A stretch of DNA of 64,000 nt from Turritopsis dohrnii (taxonomy: Eukaryota > Cnidaria > Hydrozoa > Anthoathecata > Oceaniidae). The notes under the pieces were generated by a model. The model was given only the letters and a program-made list of their open reading frames with translations, was not told the origin of the DNA and made no database searches. The stretch lies in contig BQMF02000593.1 of the NCBI GenBank assembly GCA_027922465.2, forward strand, positions 124,001 through 188,000. Reading direction: 5' to 3'. The first letter of the stretch is position 1; each line of letters starts with the position of its first letter. The position numbers were made by a program, and so were the translations under genes. Shown one piece after another: positions 10,351 through 22,700 of this stretch.

Positions 10351-11888
10351 TCTTATTATAATAATCCGCATTGTGCATCCCACTTTTATTTTAGAGAGTA
10401 ATATATTTAGTTTTAATTTACGGTCAAATCCTTCTTATTTTTTCCCTTTTCGTCGTAAAGCCACGTAGAGGCGACAGACACTTTTTAATGTTATGTAATC
10501 TAAGTGTGACGTTTAAATTTTTAAACCAATCTAAAGGAAAGAAATTCTTTTTTCGCCATTTTGATTGGTTGCTGATTTCCAAAAAATTAGTTCGTTAATA
10601 ACTGATTTTCATTATCACAGTTGTTTTACGAAGAAACACAGGTTTGTATACGTGCTGCTTATTAAACTGTTTATTGTTAAACTTTTATTGTTATTGTATT
10701 TTAGATTAATAAAAGAACATGTGTAAGTGATTAGTTGTTTGTTTACAATGTAAAAACATAGTGAGAATGCAGAAGAAATGCAAAGTAGTTTTTAAAAATT
10801 GGCTGTGCAGAAGGAACGAACAGGTCTGTACTAAAGTATTATTATAAAACTTTTATTGCTTTTTTTTAGATAAATCATTAATAAAAGAACAGGTGAACAG
10901 GTAAGTTGTGTATGTATTTAAATGTCTTTTTACGTTTTAGTTATCAAATCGCTATACAGAAGAAAGTGAAGTGAAGAAATGCAGAACAAAAAGATGTTTA
11001 TTTACACGGTAACGAATGGTTTTAATTTCAATTTTAAGTTTGTTTTGAATTATTATCAATGTGTGAGTGTAAGAGTCAACGTAATTTAATCGTTTGGATG
11101 AAAGTTTGGATGAAAGCTAAAAGGAGATGGAGCAACGAAATGAGAGCGCAGTAAAAATTTGTTTCGGTAACGCGCGCCATTAGTTAGCATAAAGATTTAT
11201 TTATTAACAGATCAATTAAAAATGGTTCTCATGACTGTGGAAATGAGGAACGTGTAATGCAGTCTTATCTCATCTCAACCATGTCTGCTCTTTATTAAAT
11301 TTTACTGTATATTTTATTGACGATGTTTGGTTGTTTGTCTCTCTGCCTGTCTGTCATTTATGCTTCAATATGGTTGTTGCAGTAGTGTGGATTGTAGCTG
11401 TTCTTCACTGTTCTGTATTTTTATACAATTGAAATATTTTTTTGGTAAGATTTAGAATAAAAAATCATGTAAACCGTTAAAGAAATGTAACTCATGTTTT
11501 TTATCATGATGTTGATGGTTTTGGGAAGAACAGACTATCATTTCAAAAATTCATTAATGGTTGCTAACCAATGTAACTTTGGCACAAAAGAAACACAGTT
11601 GGAAGGTATCGATTTGTGTTCAAGGCACATTTTGTAATGTTATTCAATGTTTAATATGTCTGGGTAAATAGTTCTGTGCTTTTGCTATTTTTTACACAAA
11701 AGTTACTTCTCTTCTGCATGTAGATATATATCCTGAGCTATATTGCAATTTGTTTCAGTTTTAAATTTTCTGAATGTAAGAAATAAATTAAAAAATTAAT
11801 GCCTAAAAAGAAACTTTTACGCAAGTTAAATTCTGCGACACAACACATACTGAACATGGGTGGTGAGCGACGACGCCTGGGCGGCTAG
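10351..11888 (+). mobile_element. complete Helitron B (1,538 bp), nested in Helitron A
   Basis: It starts TCTTATTATAATAATCCGC at 10351 and ends at 11888 with GCCTGGGCGGCTAG. Flanking bases are A (10350) and T (11889), with no TSD, as expected of rolling-circle insertion between A and T. The last 35 bp resemble the family A 3' end; the interior from about 11480 matches 50880-51313. No ORF of note, so it is non-autonomous. An unrelated T-rich segment near 11300 holds short TGTCTG repeats. Confidence 0.85.
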
Positions 11889-11998
11889 TTAATTCTATAT
11901 TCCATGGACTGCTGTTGACTTGGCTTTGAAAACAGTACATCAACTAGATACAAAATAAAACAACTGATTAAACATTTTTGACAACAAGCAGTGGTGGC

Positions 11999-12139
11999 TG
12001 ATGTGTTCTCCTCCCCTATGTGTTTTGTTCTTTGAACTTATGGCTAAGAGTTTTGTTGTGATCACGTTTTTCAGTAAGTTCAGTTTTGGAATAATTAAGA
12101 TGGCTGACTAGCTATGTCTAAGAACGTCTGTATACTACA
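11999..12139 (+). repeat. Gypsy 5' LTR (141 bp)
   Basis: TG...CA ends. It matches the 3' LTR at both ends but has about 60 bp more in its middle (around 12022-12090). TTGGCGACGAG follows two bases downstream as a probable tRNA primer site; the tRNA identity is not determined. Confidence 0.85.
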
Positions 12140-12149
12140 ATTGGCGACG

Positions 12150-12870
12150 AGAAAAATAGCCCAATTCGGAAAGTTAAGCGAATTTAATGTTGATAAGGGA
12201 GAGTGGAACAATTATGTTGAGCAATGGCATTAATGAAGCGATTAGGAAAAGGGCAATAATGCTCAGTTCTTGTGGTGCAGAATGCTACAATTTGTTCAGG
12301 ACTGTGCCAACTTGACAAACCAGGTGATAAAACGTATGCTGAATTGGTCAAGCTTATGAAGAAACATAAGAACCCCAAACCAAATCCTGTGACTGAATGA
12401 TTTAAATTCAATTCCAGAAACAGACTACCTGATGAATCAGTTTCTACGTATTTAGCAGAATTAAGAAGGTTAACCGAGCATTGTAATTATGGGGACACTT
12501 TATCCAACATGTTGTGAGACGGGTTCTTTTGTGGTATACAACATGAGCGAATTCAACAACGTTAAGTGAGGGCAAAGGATTGACATTGGAGAAAGCAACG
12601 AATATGGCTTTACCTATGGAGTCGGCCATTGCCCAAGCAACAGAGATCCAGTGTTATCAGAAGCTTGTGGTATCTACTGAATCGTCCATAATTGTCTGCC
12701 AAAGGAAAAAAAACAGTACTTAAAAGATTGTTTTCGATGTGGAAGAAATCATAACCCGGTATTGTTTCATTTAAGGACAAAGAATGTTTCTTTTGTAAGA
12801 ATAAGGGACACACAGCACAAAAATGCAAAAAGAAACATTGGGGCAATGAAAACCAAAGGAAAGTATTGAA
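12150..12870 (+). pseudogene. Gypsy gag (capsid-like and zinc knuckle), broken
   Basis: Structural protein of the element. Read across several plus-strand frames, the segment from 12182 shows FNVDKGEWNNYVEQ, then CGAECYNLF and CQPDKPG (around 12280-12330), and SVSTYLAELRRLTEHCNYG (12440-12490). Near 12740-12830 there are CCHC-type remnants (DCFRCGRN and CFFCKNKGHTAQKCKK). Stops and frameshifts occur about every 100 bp. Length and order fit gag of invertebrate Gypsy elements. Confidence 0.7.
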
Positions 12871-12899
12871 TTTAGACCATCCAAACAAAGATCAGGATG

Positions 12900-14594
12900 A
12901 GGGAGACAAAACTGGATTACCCAGAGAATCTCCAATTCTTGTGGAAATGGAAATTAAAAATGAGGAAGTTCAAATGGAAGTAGACACAGGAGCATCAGTC
13001 TCTGTGATTAGTGAAAAGTTATTTTAAGAGAAGTTTGCCGGAGTAGTAGTGGATTCACTGGAGGAGAAGTTGCGCACATATACAGGTGAATTAACCACTC
13101 TGATAGGTGTAGCTCCTGTGTCGGTGAAGTATGGCACACAGGAAAGTACACTACCATTGGTGATTACTCCAGGTAAAGGTCCTACCCTATTAGGGAGAAA
13201 TTGGTTACAGAAAATTGAATTAGATTGGCCGTCAATGGTGCACAAACCAGTATTCTGCATGGAAACGGGAGCAGATAAAGAACTGGAGGCGGTACTTACA
13301 GAATTCAGCGATGTTTTCGAGCCAGGGTTGGGTACATTTTAAGATGTTATTGTACACATTCCCGTTCCGAAGAAGGCAAAGCCCAAATATTTTAAAGCTC
13401 TTCCATATGCCCTCAAGGATAGAGTCGAAAAGGAATTGGAAGCGTACCAACTTGTAGCATATTTGAAATGGGCGGCATCAATCGTACCATTAGTAAAGGA
13501 TGATGGAGGAATTAGGATATGTGCAGACTGTAAATTGACTGTTAACCAGGTAGCCGCATTGGACAGTTATCCCGTACCCAAGACAGAAGATCTTTTAGCC
13601 TGTTAATGGAGCTAAGATGTTTTGTAAACTCGATTTAACACAGGCTTATCGGCAATTAATATCAGATGAGTCATCTAGAGAATATCTTACCATCAACACA
13701 CATAAAGGGCTGTATCGACTAACTCGTTTACAACAGGGTGTTTACTCCGCAGCAGGTATTTTTCAAAGGGAGATTGAAAAGAGAGTAGGACATATTCCAC
13801 GGTTGTCATTGAGATTAGATGACATTTTACTTGTGGGTATAGATTACGCAGACATATTGAAGAATTTAAGAGATACATTAAAAGTGCTGAGTAAATGTGG
13901 CATTCGGTTGAAGCGAGAAAAATGTTCTTTCATGGTTCCCGAAGTTGTGTACCTGGGATTCCTTGTAAACAGCCATGGAGTAGCTCCAGTTCAATCAAAA
14001 TTAGATCCAATTATGAAGATGCCAACACCCAAAAACGTGTCGGAATTGAAGTCATTTCTGGGAATGATAAATTATTATCATCGTCATTTACCGAACTTAG
14101 CTGAAGTATTGGAGCCATTACATAGACTTCTGAGGAAAGATATCGGGTAGAAATGGGGCAGTCATCAGTCAGAGTTTTCAAAAAGTAAAATCTTTACTTT
14201 GCTCACCAAATCTGTTAGTTCATTATGACTCAGAGAAGCCATTGTTACTGTCATGTGACGCCTCACCTTATGGCATTGGTGCAGTCTTGTCCCATATCAG
14301 ACAGGATGGAAAGGAAAACCCTATAGCATACACTTCTAGAACACTTGCACCGGCCGAACGAAATTACTCTCAGATTGAAAAGGAAGGGTTAGCAGTAGTA
14401 TATGCATTCAAGAAGTTTCACCAATATCTATATGGGCGGACTTTTACGATACTCACCGACCACAAACCATTGTTAGAGTTACTAGGCGCTGATAAAGTAG
14501 CTTATTTAGCTGCGGCTCGTATACAGAGATGGGCGTTACTATTGTCGAACTATCATTACGAATTGAGGTACCGCCGGAATTCAAATGCTGATTA
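12900..14594 (+). pseudogene. Gypsy pol 5' half: protease, reverse transcriptase, RNase H
   Basis: The aspartic protease has VDTGASVSVIS near 12980-13015, a TAA at 13024-13026, and GRNWLQK near 13195. The RT segment begins around 13345. It shows PLVKDDGGIRICADCK (near 13490), FCKLDLTQAYRQL (13620), RLDDILLVG in place of the YxDD box (near 13815) and FLGMINYYHRHLPNLAE (near 14060). A stop follows at 14148. RNase H from 14242 shows LSCDASPYGIGAVLS, IEKEGLAVVYAFKKFHQYLY and LTDHKPLLELLG. The frame is cut at 14594 by a Helitron. At least four stops or shifts show that it is dead. Confidence 0.9.
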
Positions 14595-15467
14595 TCTATA
14601 TATTAATAGCCGATTCTCTGTTTGTTTGTTTGTTTGTTTTTTTGTTCGTTTGTTTGTAAGTCACGCAAGATGGTAGATTAAGTTGTGAGCGAAATTATTT
14701 CTTTTATTGTGTGCGACGTGAGTTCGAAACAAATACATTGCAACCCCAATCGAACGTGACTTTTTTTGGGTGATGAACTAATAGGAATAACGTTTTGTTT
14801 TTATTATTATTGTTAATTTTATACTCCACGTTGACTTGGCTTTGAAAACAATACATCAACTAAATACAAAGAAACCAATTGATTAAACATTTTGGACAAA
14901 AAGCAGCAGTGGCAGAACGTGGCAGCATATGTTCGGTTTGCCACTGACTCTTGCCTGACTGTCTGAGACGGGTGAACTTTTTTTTGATCAATCAAAATGT
15001 TTAAAAACCGAAAGGTAAAAAAAGAGTATCTTATCAAAACAAAATGTTTTTTTTTTTTTTTTTTTTTTGCTTTTCTTTTAATAAATTAATTTCTTCTTTT
15101 AATTGTTAAGCGTTCTGATCGAACGCTTTTTATTCTATTTATTCATTTAGCACGTCCCTTTTTTCTCTCCTCCCGTGTGATCTTTTTAAGAAGGGAAACC
15201 ATTTTCCTCCTGTTTGATAGCACCCATGTTAGAGCGCGTAACTTTTTTAAAACAAAAGCTAATAAAAAGTTGAAGTTTTCTCTCTCTACATTTTGAGTGT
15301 ATTGTTACACTGATAAAAGATTGGTTTTACCAGAGGTTGTGACTTTGAATCTGCTTCTGGTTGAGCACAAGTTGTACGAGCCGTTTATAAGGAAATTTGA
15401 CGTTTATTGATACAGTGATACAGAGCAGGTGGACATGGGTGGTGAGCGACGCCGCCTTGGCGGCTAG
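14595..15467 (+). mobile_element. Helitron A (873 bp) inside the Gypsy RNase H/linker
   Basis: Starts TCTATATATTAATAGCCGAT and ends GCCGCCTTGGCGGCTAG, a 6-bp GC stem with a TT loop before CTAG. Flanks are A (14594) and T (15468). If the insert is ignored, the Gypsy frame resumes directly after the break with the conserved SRLP motif. It is very similar to the copy at 46616-47473. A run of T at 15046-15068 lies inside. No gene; non-autonomous. Confidence 0.9.
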
Positions 15468-16939
15468 TATGAGTAGATTGCCGCTACAATCGACTTAAAC
15501 TTCCCGTTCTACTACTACTATCTCCCATACTAATTACTGCTGAAGGAGTTTGAGAAAAAACAAGAAGAGATCCGGTGTTAGGAAAAGTGTTCGATTACGT
15601 ATGTAATGGCTGGTCACCAGACTCCGGGAATTCTGAGCTTAAACCGTATCGAAATTGTCAAGAAGAATTATCAGGATATGATGGATGTGTATTGTGGGGA
15701 AATCGCGTTGTTATTCTGGCGTCCTTACAGTCTCGAATACTGGATGAGTTGCATAGTGCACATCCAGGGATACACCAAATGAAGGCTTTGGCTCGCAGTT
15801 TTGTTTGGTGGCAACTGTTAGACCCTGATATCGAAACCAAGGTAAAAAGTTGGCAAGAGTGTGAAGAACATCAAAACATGCCCGCTAAAGCATCCCTTCA
15901 TCATTGGGAGAGTGTTACAAAGCCCTGGGAGAGATTGCATATTGATTTTCGCGGGTCCTTTCCTGGGGAAGATGTTTCTGTTGATAGTGGATTCATTCTC
16001 GAAGTGGTTGGAAGTTTATACACTAAGTCCGAATAACTATGGATCGAAAGTGACAATCGAATGTTTAAGAAGTGTTTTTGCGACTCACGGACTGCCCCAG
16101 ATAGTAGTTAGTGATAATGATGCAAGTTTTGTTAGCGTTGAATTTGAAACGTTCATGAAGGAAAGTGGGATACAGCATATAACGAGTGTGCCATATCATC
16201 CAGCAACAAATGGATCAGCCAAATGAGCAGTAGAAACGTTTAAGTTAGCAATGAAAAAAATGATTCTGTCTTCAGCTGACTCATTACAAACAAAACTAAA
16301 TCGATTTTTGTTTGCTTACCAAACAACTCCACAAAGTGTCACTGAGATGACACCTGCCGAACTGCTGATGGGTGTTAGGTTAACTACGAGGTTGAGTCTT
16401 GTCAAACTGAGCCTGCAGAGAAAGCTATCGAAGAAAAACATGCGTCGAAACCTGTACGGAGTTTCAATGCCGAGGATACCGTGTGGATGAGAAATTACAA
16501 TAACCCCAACTGACTTTGGATTCCTGGGGTTGTGGAGAGCAAGACGGGACCGTTATCGTATGTGGTGCGTGCTGAAGGAAAAAGTCACCAACCACATGTA
16601 GACCAACTACGAATTAAACTGCAATACATAGATGAGGAGATCGACAAAGTTATCGTGTCTCAACATACACCGACGCTTGGAGAGCAACAACCATCTTCAG
16701 AGAGCACAGTTGAGTCGTCAGGAGAGGAAACTGAACAGACAACAGAAAGAGGTATGATTGAGACGCAGCAACCATCAACGCCTGCTCCATCTACCCCTCG
16801 GCTAACAGCGGACCTGGAAATGAGGAGTGAGGCAAGTGCAACACAAACTTCAGGAGTAGAATTGGAAACAGGAGGAGTGAAGTTGAGGCTGAAACGTGTA
16901 ACAAGAAGGCCGAGTTACCTTGGGGATTACGAATGTTAA
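15468..16939 (+). pseudogene. Gypsy pol 3' half: integrase and C-terminal tail
   Basis: The integrase zinc-binding region is visible at 15720-15880 (LDELHSAHPGIHQMKALAR, then a degenerate Cys pair, WQECEEH). A frameshift near 15940 leads into the DDE core with FLLIVDSFSKWLEV, VVSDNDASF (second Asp) and SVPYHPATNGSAK (near 16190). The next codon is a TGA (16225-16227) and the frame goes on with the region of the catalytic Glu. A further piece at 16251-16490 (TTPQSVTEMTPAELLMG) and an open C-terminal tail (16532-16939; Gln/Thr/Ser-rich, basic end) complete it. Several stops make it inactive. Confidence 0.85.
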
Positions 16940-16969
16940 AAGTTGGACTAATGACTAAGAGGAGAGGAT

Positions 16970-17049
16970 TGATGTGTTCTCCTCCCCTATGTGTTTGGGA
17001 ATATTAAAGATGACTGACTAGCTATGTCTTAGAACATCTGTATACTACA
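16970..17049 (+). repeat. Gypsy 3' LTR (80 bp, internally deleted)
   Basis: Same ends as the 5' LTR, lacking about 60 internal bp; several substitutions between the two LTRs indicate age. Confidence 0.85.
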
Positions 17050-17320
17050 GTGGCATAACATGGTAGCATGTTCAGTTTGCCAGTGTTGTATCCTAACGCT
17101 TGCCTGACTGTCCAAGATAGGTGAACCTTTTTTTCGAGAAATCAAAATGTTTAAAACTGAAGCTTTCCTTGCCTGGCAGGTGAAAAAGTGTGTCATGAAA
17201 CAGAATATTTTTTTGCTCTTCTCTTAAAAAACATATTGAGGGTTATTATGCGCTTCTGATCAAGCATGTTTTTTTATTTACTTCATTCATTTAGCATGTC
17301 TTTTTTCTCCTCCTGTGTAA

Positions 17321-18411
17321 ATGGATGATTATGGCTGTATGAACTGTTGATAAATGTAACTAAGTTCTTCAATCATTACAATGATTATGATTTTACCTCA
17401 ATTGTTGTGTGCATGTTTCAACTTATCCTGTAGGTAATAACATACAAAGTAACTATGGATCCCTGTAACTTACAGGAGTTTGAGGTTATGTTGCTCTTTT
17501 TAGATTGATTGAAATTTCCTCCGCAAAGCAAATTTTGCAGACACTATCACGTGCTTATAAAGCTACATTTTATATATTTGTTCTTCAAAAATGTGCCTGA
17601 TAAATATGCCTGATTTACAAAGAAACCATATCGATTACTTCCATTCAAAATAAGGTTCACAATATGAAAGAAAAATTGTTAAATTGTTTCCTTTTACATA
17701 TTGATTGTCTAGCCAAATTTTCTAAAATATTTTAAGTATATAATAATATGATACTTTCAGGAGATATGTTCTATTCTATGCTTGTTTTGTTAATGTGAAA
17801 ATTTATTATTTATAAAATGAAAATGTGTATCCGATTATAACAAATCCAAATTTGGATGCGTTATTTTGGCCCACACGGTATGTCTACGTCCACTCTGATC
17901 AGGTGTATAGGTATATAGGTGATGATCAGTTCGCTTTAGCAATTCAGATGAGGAAGATGCTGTTCGCGTATTTTTGCGGAGTGGAGCTATTTAGCAGAAC
18001 GGAGCTCATTTGGCAAGATTAAATATTGTCATCAAAATACTAACAGAGAGATGCGTTCGGCTGCCGTCAATTGCTGAAATTTCTTACAGGATATACCAAA
18101 AATCTTAATTTTCTCGCTTACCTTTAATTTTCGCAAATTGTGATGTAGATATTAATATGATTGATCAAGCTCAAAAGTGTTCAGTGTATAGCTTTTGGGT
18201 AAAATTGTCGATCTGTACGGTAGTGGGAAGGCCAAAGTAGTTGCTTTTTTGAGTTAAGTAGACATTTTTCCCTGGGAATGTTCCGAATGCTGGTTTGTTA
18301 TGAACATTTATAGCTGAGAATATTGCTTGCTGATACTTTTGAAAATTTAAATTTAGACCAAAGCTTCTGAAAGTTGTGCATCTTTGCTCACAATGGGTGT
18401 ATCTGTGAGGA
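17321..18411. other. intergenic stretch without supported gene
   Basis: AT-rich; only short ORFs such as 17825-18022, with no family motif. It ends at the (TAAG)n tail of the SINE. Confidence 0.5.
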
Positions 18412-18700
18412 ATAAGTAAGTAAGTAAGTAACGAGAGTTTTTAGTCCTTGGGCTTCCATCCGTAATGGTTGGTTCTTCCACCCGCCGACTTGCAACTGTT
18501 AGTTGACTTACCGCCAGAGGTATGTATAGCATTGCTGTAACTTGCCTGAAGGCCAGTGTACAGTCAGTCGATGGCTCCTAATGGGCTGACACGCTGCTTT
18601 TAAAGCGCATCGGAGTGGTGTATTGAGATATGACATGACTGGACTCGAACACGGGTTGCAGCGGTCGCACTCAAAGGTACTAACCACTACACCATCGCAG
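18412..18700 (-). mobile_element. tRNA-derived SINE
   Basis: On the minus strand the head near 18700 shows a tRNA-like A box (TGGTGTAGTGGTTAGTACC, near 18678-18696). A B box, GTTCGAGTCC, lies 30-40 bp further (18641-18650), at tRNA spacing. A roughly 200-bp unrelated body follows, and the element ends in (TTAC)n at 18412-18432. Internal RNA polymerase III promoter, body and short-repeat tail are the hallmarks of a SINE; its mobilising LINE is unknown. Confidence 0.8.
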
Positions 18701-19727
18701 AATTCAAAACTGTTATTTCTTCTCTTTTCCTTTTTGTATTTAAGCAATGTTTATTCAAGTTGGTGTTGTATTTTGATCCACGTAACTGTTTTTCTTTTCA
18801 CACACAACACAAAACAAGACATAAAAGCCCAATGATAATGATAAAATCTAATGCTGCTTTTGTTGCCCCACAAAATTATATTCATAATAATAGGTCCTTT
18901 CAGAGATTTACTAAACCCATTTTGAATTCTTATTGCAAGCTTATTATTGATCATGGGAAATGATTTGCATGTTCTGTATATATATATAAACTTTTTATGC
19001 TGACACGGAATGTGTGTGCAGAAAAAATTGGCTTCGATAATTTCTAATAATGTCTAAAACAATGAAATTAGACATCGAAACAGTATACATCATCATGGAA
19101 TTTCTCTATTTAAAAGAGTACAATCTTAGTTGCCTTTTACAACAAAAATGTAAACAAGATATATCCATCTATATTGAAAAATATTCTCTAATTTGGAATT
19201 CAATATCAGTAAACTCTGTTGTAGTATTTACATTTATACGTGTGTCTGCGTGAAACTTTATAACTTCGAGAGAAATAACTGAAGGTGAAATAGCTATATA
19301 CAGCTTACAAATTCTTTAATTAGATAAGATAATTAAAATTAAATGACAATGAAGAGTAAATGAACAAATCAGTTAATTTGTTTTTGTGTGGTTATAACTT
19401 TACATGTTATATATATACTTGAGTTATTTCTAAAAATATAATTATAATTAAATAAGTTATATGTTAAATATATAAATGATTTTGATTACTTTCAGTATCG
19501 TGAATGGAACATTTATGCTCTTAATAATTTGTTTGTTGGTTTTACTAATTTCAGGTGTATAAGGCATTATCAAGAGTAATTGACATCAATTCATGACGAA
19601 TCACTATTATATGGTCGTGGTATATCTGGTATATATACTTGAAACATTGAAACTGCTAAACCAAGACAGGAGTAACAAATGTGACATGTCTGGCATTTCC
19701 AGCATATATATGGTTAGAGACTGATAC
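18701..19727. other. intergenic stretch without supported gene
   Basis: AT-rich, with scattered TATA microsatellite-like runs (around 18979 and 19410). No motif-bearing ORF. Confidence 0.5.
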
Positions 19728-19733
19728 TATCAG

Positions 19734-22700
19734 CAGCCCTGGAATCTCACGTCGGCATTCGGCTTTGCCGACGTATGTTATCACAACTACAGCATTTTGG
19801 TGCCGACGTGTCTACCGTAAACACGTCAGCACTTATGCCGACGAACTTTGTTCATGCTCAAAAGTATGCCGAAGCAAAATAAAAAATTATTTCTGATCAA
19901 TGTTTCGTAATAACTTTAACTCGTTTTTATTTACATCATTTTCCTTCGCATTGTACAACAATTTTCTTTATTTCATTCATTTCTTTGTTAGAGAATATTT
20001 CATTCATTCGTTCGCACGTGCCGCATTGGTGCACGTGCAACAATGACGAAAAATGAGATATGACGCAATCCATATGGGATTACATTTTCGTTCTTCTTTA
20101 CTCGTTGATTTCATTCTGTGTTCTTGACTGTTGCTAGGAGGAATCTGAAAGTGTACTTGAATTGTTTAATTTGAAAAAAACATGGACAAGAAAAAGGTTT
20201 TATCGTGGGGTTTTGGTTGTCTTGGGTATGAAACTGATGAAAGCAGTGATAAAGTCGTTAAAGTCTGGTGCAAGATCTGTCGGGAATTTTATGGAAAGGA
20301 AACTGACCAACCAACGTCATGGAAGGGAGCTGTAAAGAAAAAAGCAGGTGCTTTCATTGTTGGAACAACTGTCATAAAAAAGAACAATTTTGCTGATCAT
20401 TTGTCAAACGCTAATACACATGGAAATGCCGTGCTTCGTTTGTCAGAAACAAAACGTAATGAAAAACTTATCTTGGAGGAACAAAGCAGGAAACGAAAGG
20501 CAAGTGGGGCTCCACGCCAAACTACTTTGTTGCCCCATATTCAGAAACTGAACAAGGCCCAGAATAAGCAGTTAACTACGAAGTTCCAACTTGCGCATCA
20601 TATTGCAGTCCACGGCAAGTCCTTTGGATATTACGAAAAGTTAACTGGGTTTTGTAAAGACGTCTTGAAAGTTGATACCGGATCTGGATACATTGATAGA
20701 AAATCTGCTAAGGAAATGGTACATTTTCTTGGAAAGACAACTAGATTATCCACCATAACGGAACCAGTAAATGAACACCGTATCAAATTTTACAGTATTT
20801 TGAATGATGGCAGTTCGTCCGCAAAAACAATGGACAAGAAAGAGATATTTATCATGAAAACAGCACAAATGGGGATTCCTAAGTTTTCACTAATGACTTT
20901 GGAGGAAGTCACTGAAGCTGATGCAAGAGGGTTGAAAGCAGCTCTGGAAAATTCTTTTGAAAAGTTGGAGATATCTGAGAATAGGAAGGGAAAGGTAATC
21001 TTAGAGAATTTATATACATTTGAAGTTTCGCATGTTATCTTGGTTGTGATTCTGGAAAACAACAAAACGTTCGGTTTTGTTAACTTTTTTCCTTCCAATT
21101 TCGGAAACCCTACACTCCAGCGTAGTGGTTTAAAATTTCTTTTATTTTTCGTATAATTAAACGTCACCTGTTTTTAAATTAACTAAGCAAATTGAATGGG
21201 AAAGAAAAAAACGAATGAACGACGATCAAAAGTTAAGACGTGGTGTATCTCATGAATAATTAATCAGCATTTAAAAACTTCTCCCAGATTTTCTCTCGTT
21301 AAAAAGTTGAAAAAGTAGAAATTCCCCTAAATATCTCTTTTGCCGACAAAATTAATGGTGCTTATTCATTTCATTTGAATCCAATATTTTGTTTAAAAGG
21401 AGATTGGAATGTGTACTGATGGGGCTGCTGTGAATATTGCCATGCATCGTTTAATCGATGAGGAGATGGAAGGCCACCATTTACTGATTCTTTGTCCAAA
21501 TCACAAGGTAGAGCTGGCAATTCACGACGCATTCAACTTATCCAGCTTGAACAATGCCTCTGAAAAGAACCTGGTGGATACATTCTATCTATTCAAACGT
21601 GCCAATCTTAGGTGGCGTTTATTCAAAAGACAAGCTGAATTTCAGGTATACCTCTTCTTCTTCAAAAAAAACAAAATAATTCCATAACATGTTCTAACGT
21701 TTCCTGCCGCGATACGCAGCGTAATTTTGACGTTGCGTGGTTATGCCAACTTGGGAAAATCTTTTTCACTTTGTAGAAGTGAATGCTGATGTTAGATTAT
21801 TTCTACGCTTGACGTCATGTTTTTCCTCACAATCGCGTAATTTCAAACGCCCAAGTGGTACGCGATGGGTGGAACACCAGGAAACAGCATTAAAGACATA
21901 CCAAAGTAATTTTCCGATATTTCTTGGCTTCTTCAATCAACAGATAAAAGAGCCACATAATGCCAGCATAAAGAAAATTAGGGCCAAGCTGCAGGGATTG
22001 TTATTGAATATCGCAAAGATAGATGTTTTAATTTTCGATTGTGTCAAGTTAGACATTTTAAATATATTGAGACCTCTAACAAAATGCCTTCAAGATACGA
22101 ACCTTATAGTTCCATCAATGATTTCGATTTGTTCTAAGAGCTTACGGACCATCAAGAAACTGGGAGCTCTTATCGAAGCTGAAGGAAAAGATGTTTTTCA
22201 ACGGGATGAATTGTTTCCTTATACAAAGAAGTTTCTGGAAAAGCTCTCTGAAGAAAATGAACTGGTGCCTGAGCGCACCACCAGAAGTGAGTCAGCTATC
22301 CAATACAAGACCCTTTACCATGGTTACGTTTTAGCAGGTGATAAAGCAACGCCGTTAGCGAAGGTGACAGAAGAGGCTACGGCTGTCGTGAAAGAGTTGC
22401 ACGAATGTTTGAAAGGAAGGTTAGATTGTATGGAGAATCCCTTGGTCATCGCGATGGCTGTATTTTTAGATGCGGAGAGTTATCGTTTTGCTGAAGTTGA
22501 TGACATTTATGAGCACATCGATATCATATCAGGGTATTATCAGAGTCAACTTTTGGCGAATTCTTGCGATCTTCAGAAGTTAAAGTCTGAGTTTGATGTG
22601 TTGTTTGAGCATGTCAAAACATTTTTCAGCAGGAGAAGTAATGAAACAATCTGGCAGCAGCTGTTCCAAATCCAAGAGTCTTTGGGCATCAAAAATATTC

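Larger units (their letters stand above)
11999..17049 (+). mobile_element. Ty3/Gypsy LTR retrotransposon, decayed
   Basis: Flanked by a 5-bp TSD, GTGGC (11994-11998 and 17050-17054), within Helitron A sequence. The LTRs begin TGATGTGTTCTCCTCCCC and end CTGTATACTACA. A likely primer-binding site, TTGGCGACGAG, follows the 5' LTR, and a purine-rich tract (AAGAGGAGAGGA, 16957-16968) precedes the 3' LTR. Gag, protease, RT, RNase H and integrase occur in Gypsy order. A Helitron A (14595-15467) sits between RNase H and integrase. Many stops and frameshifts mark it as old. Confidence 0.9.
10172..17320 (+). mobile_element. outer Helitron A, split by Helitron B and a Gypsy element
   Basis: Family A segments occur in order at 10172-10350 (5' end TCTATATATCAATAGCCGAT), 11889-11998 and 17050 to about 17320. 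The segments match the contiguous copies at 14595, 27419 and 46616. The first gap is filled by a Helitron B and the second by a Gypsy element with TSD. Similarity stops around 17320 in TTTTCTCCTCCTGTGT, so the 3' hairpin end is missing. The base before the 5' TC is T rather than A, unlike the better copies. No genes belong to this layer. Confidence 0.8.

Noticed and set aside
15046..15068. Poly(T) run as the tail of a reverse-strand retroposon
   Set aside because: It sits inside a Helitron A whose other copies have shorter T runs at the same place.
18640..18698. tRNA gene
   Set aside because: A and B boxes are present, but no plausible acceptor stem or full cloverleaf was found, and the sequence runs into a SINE body and (TTAC)n tail.
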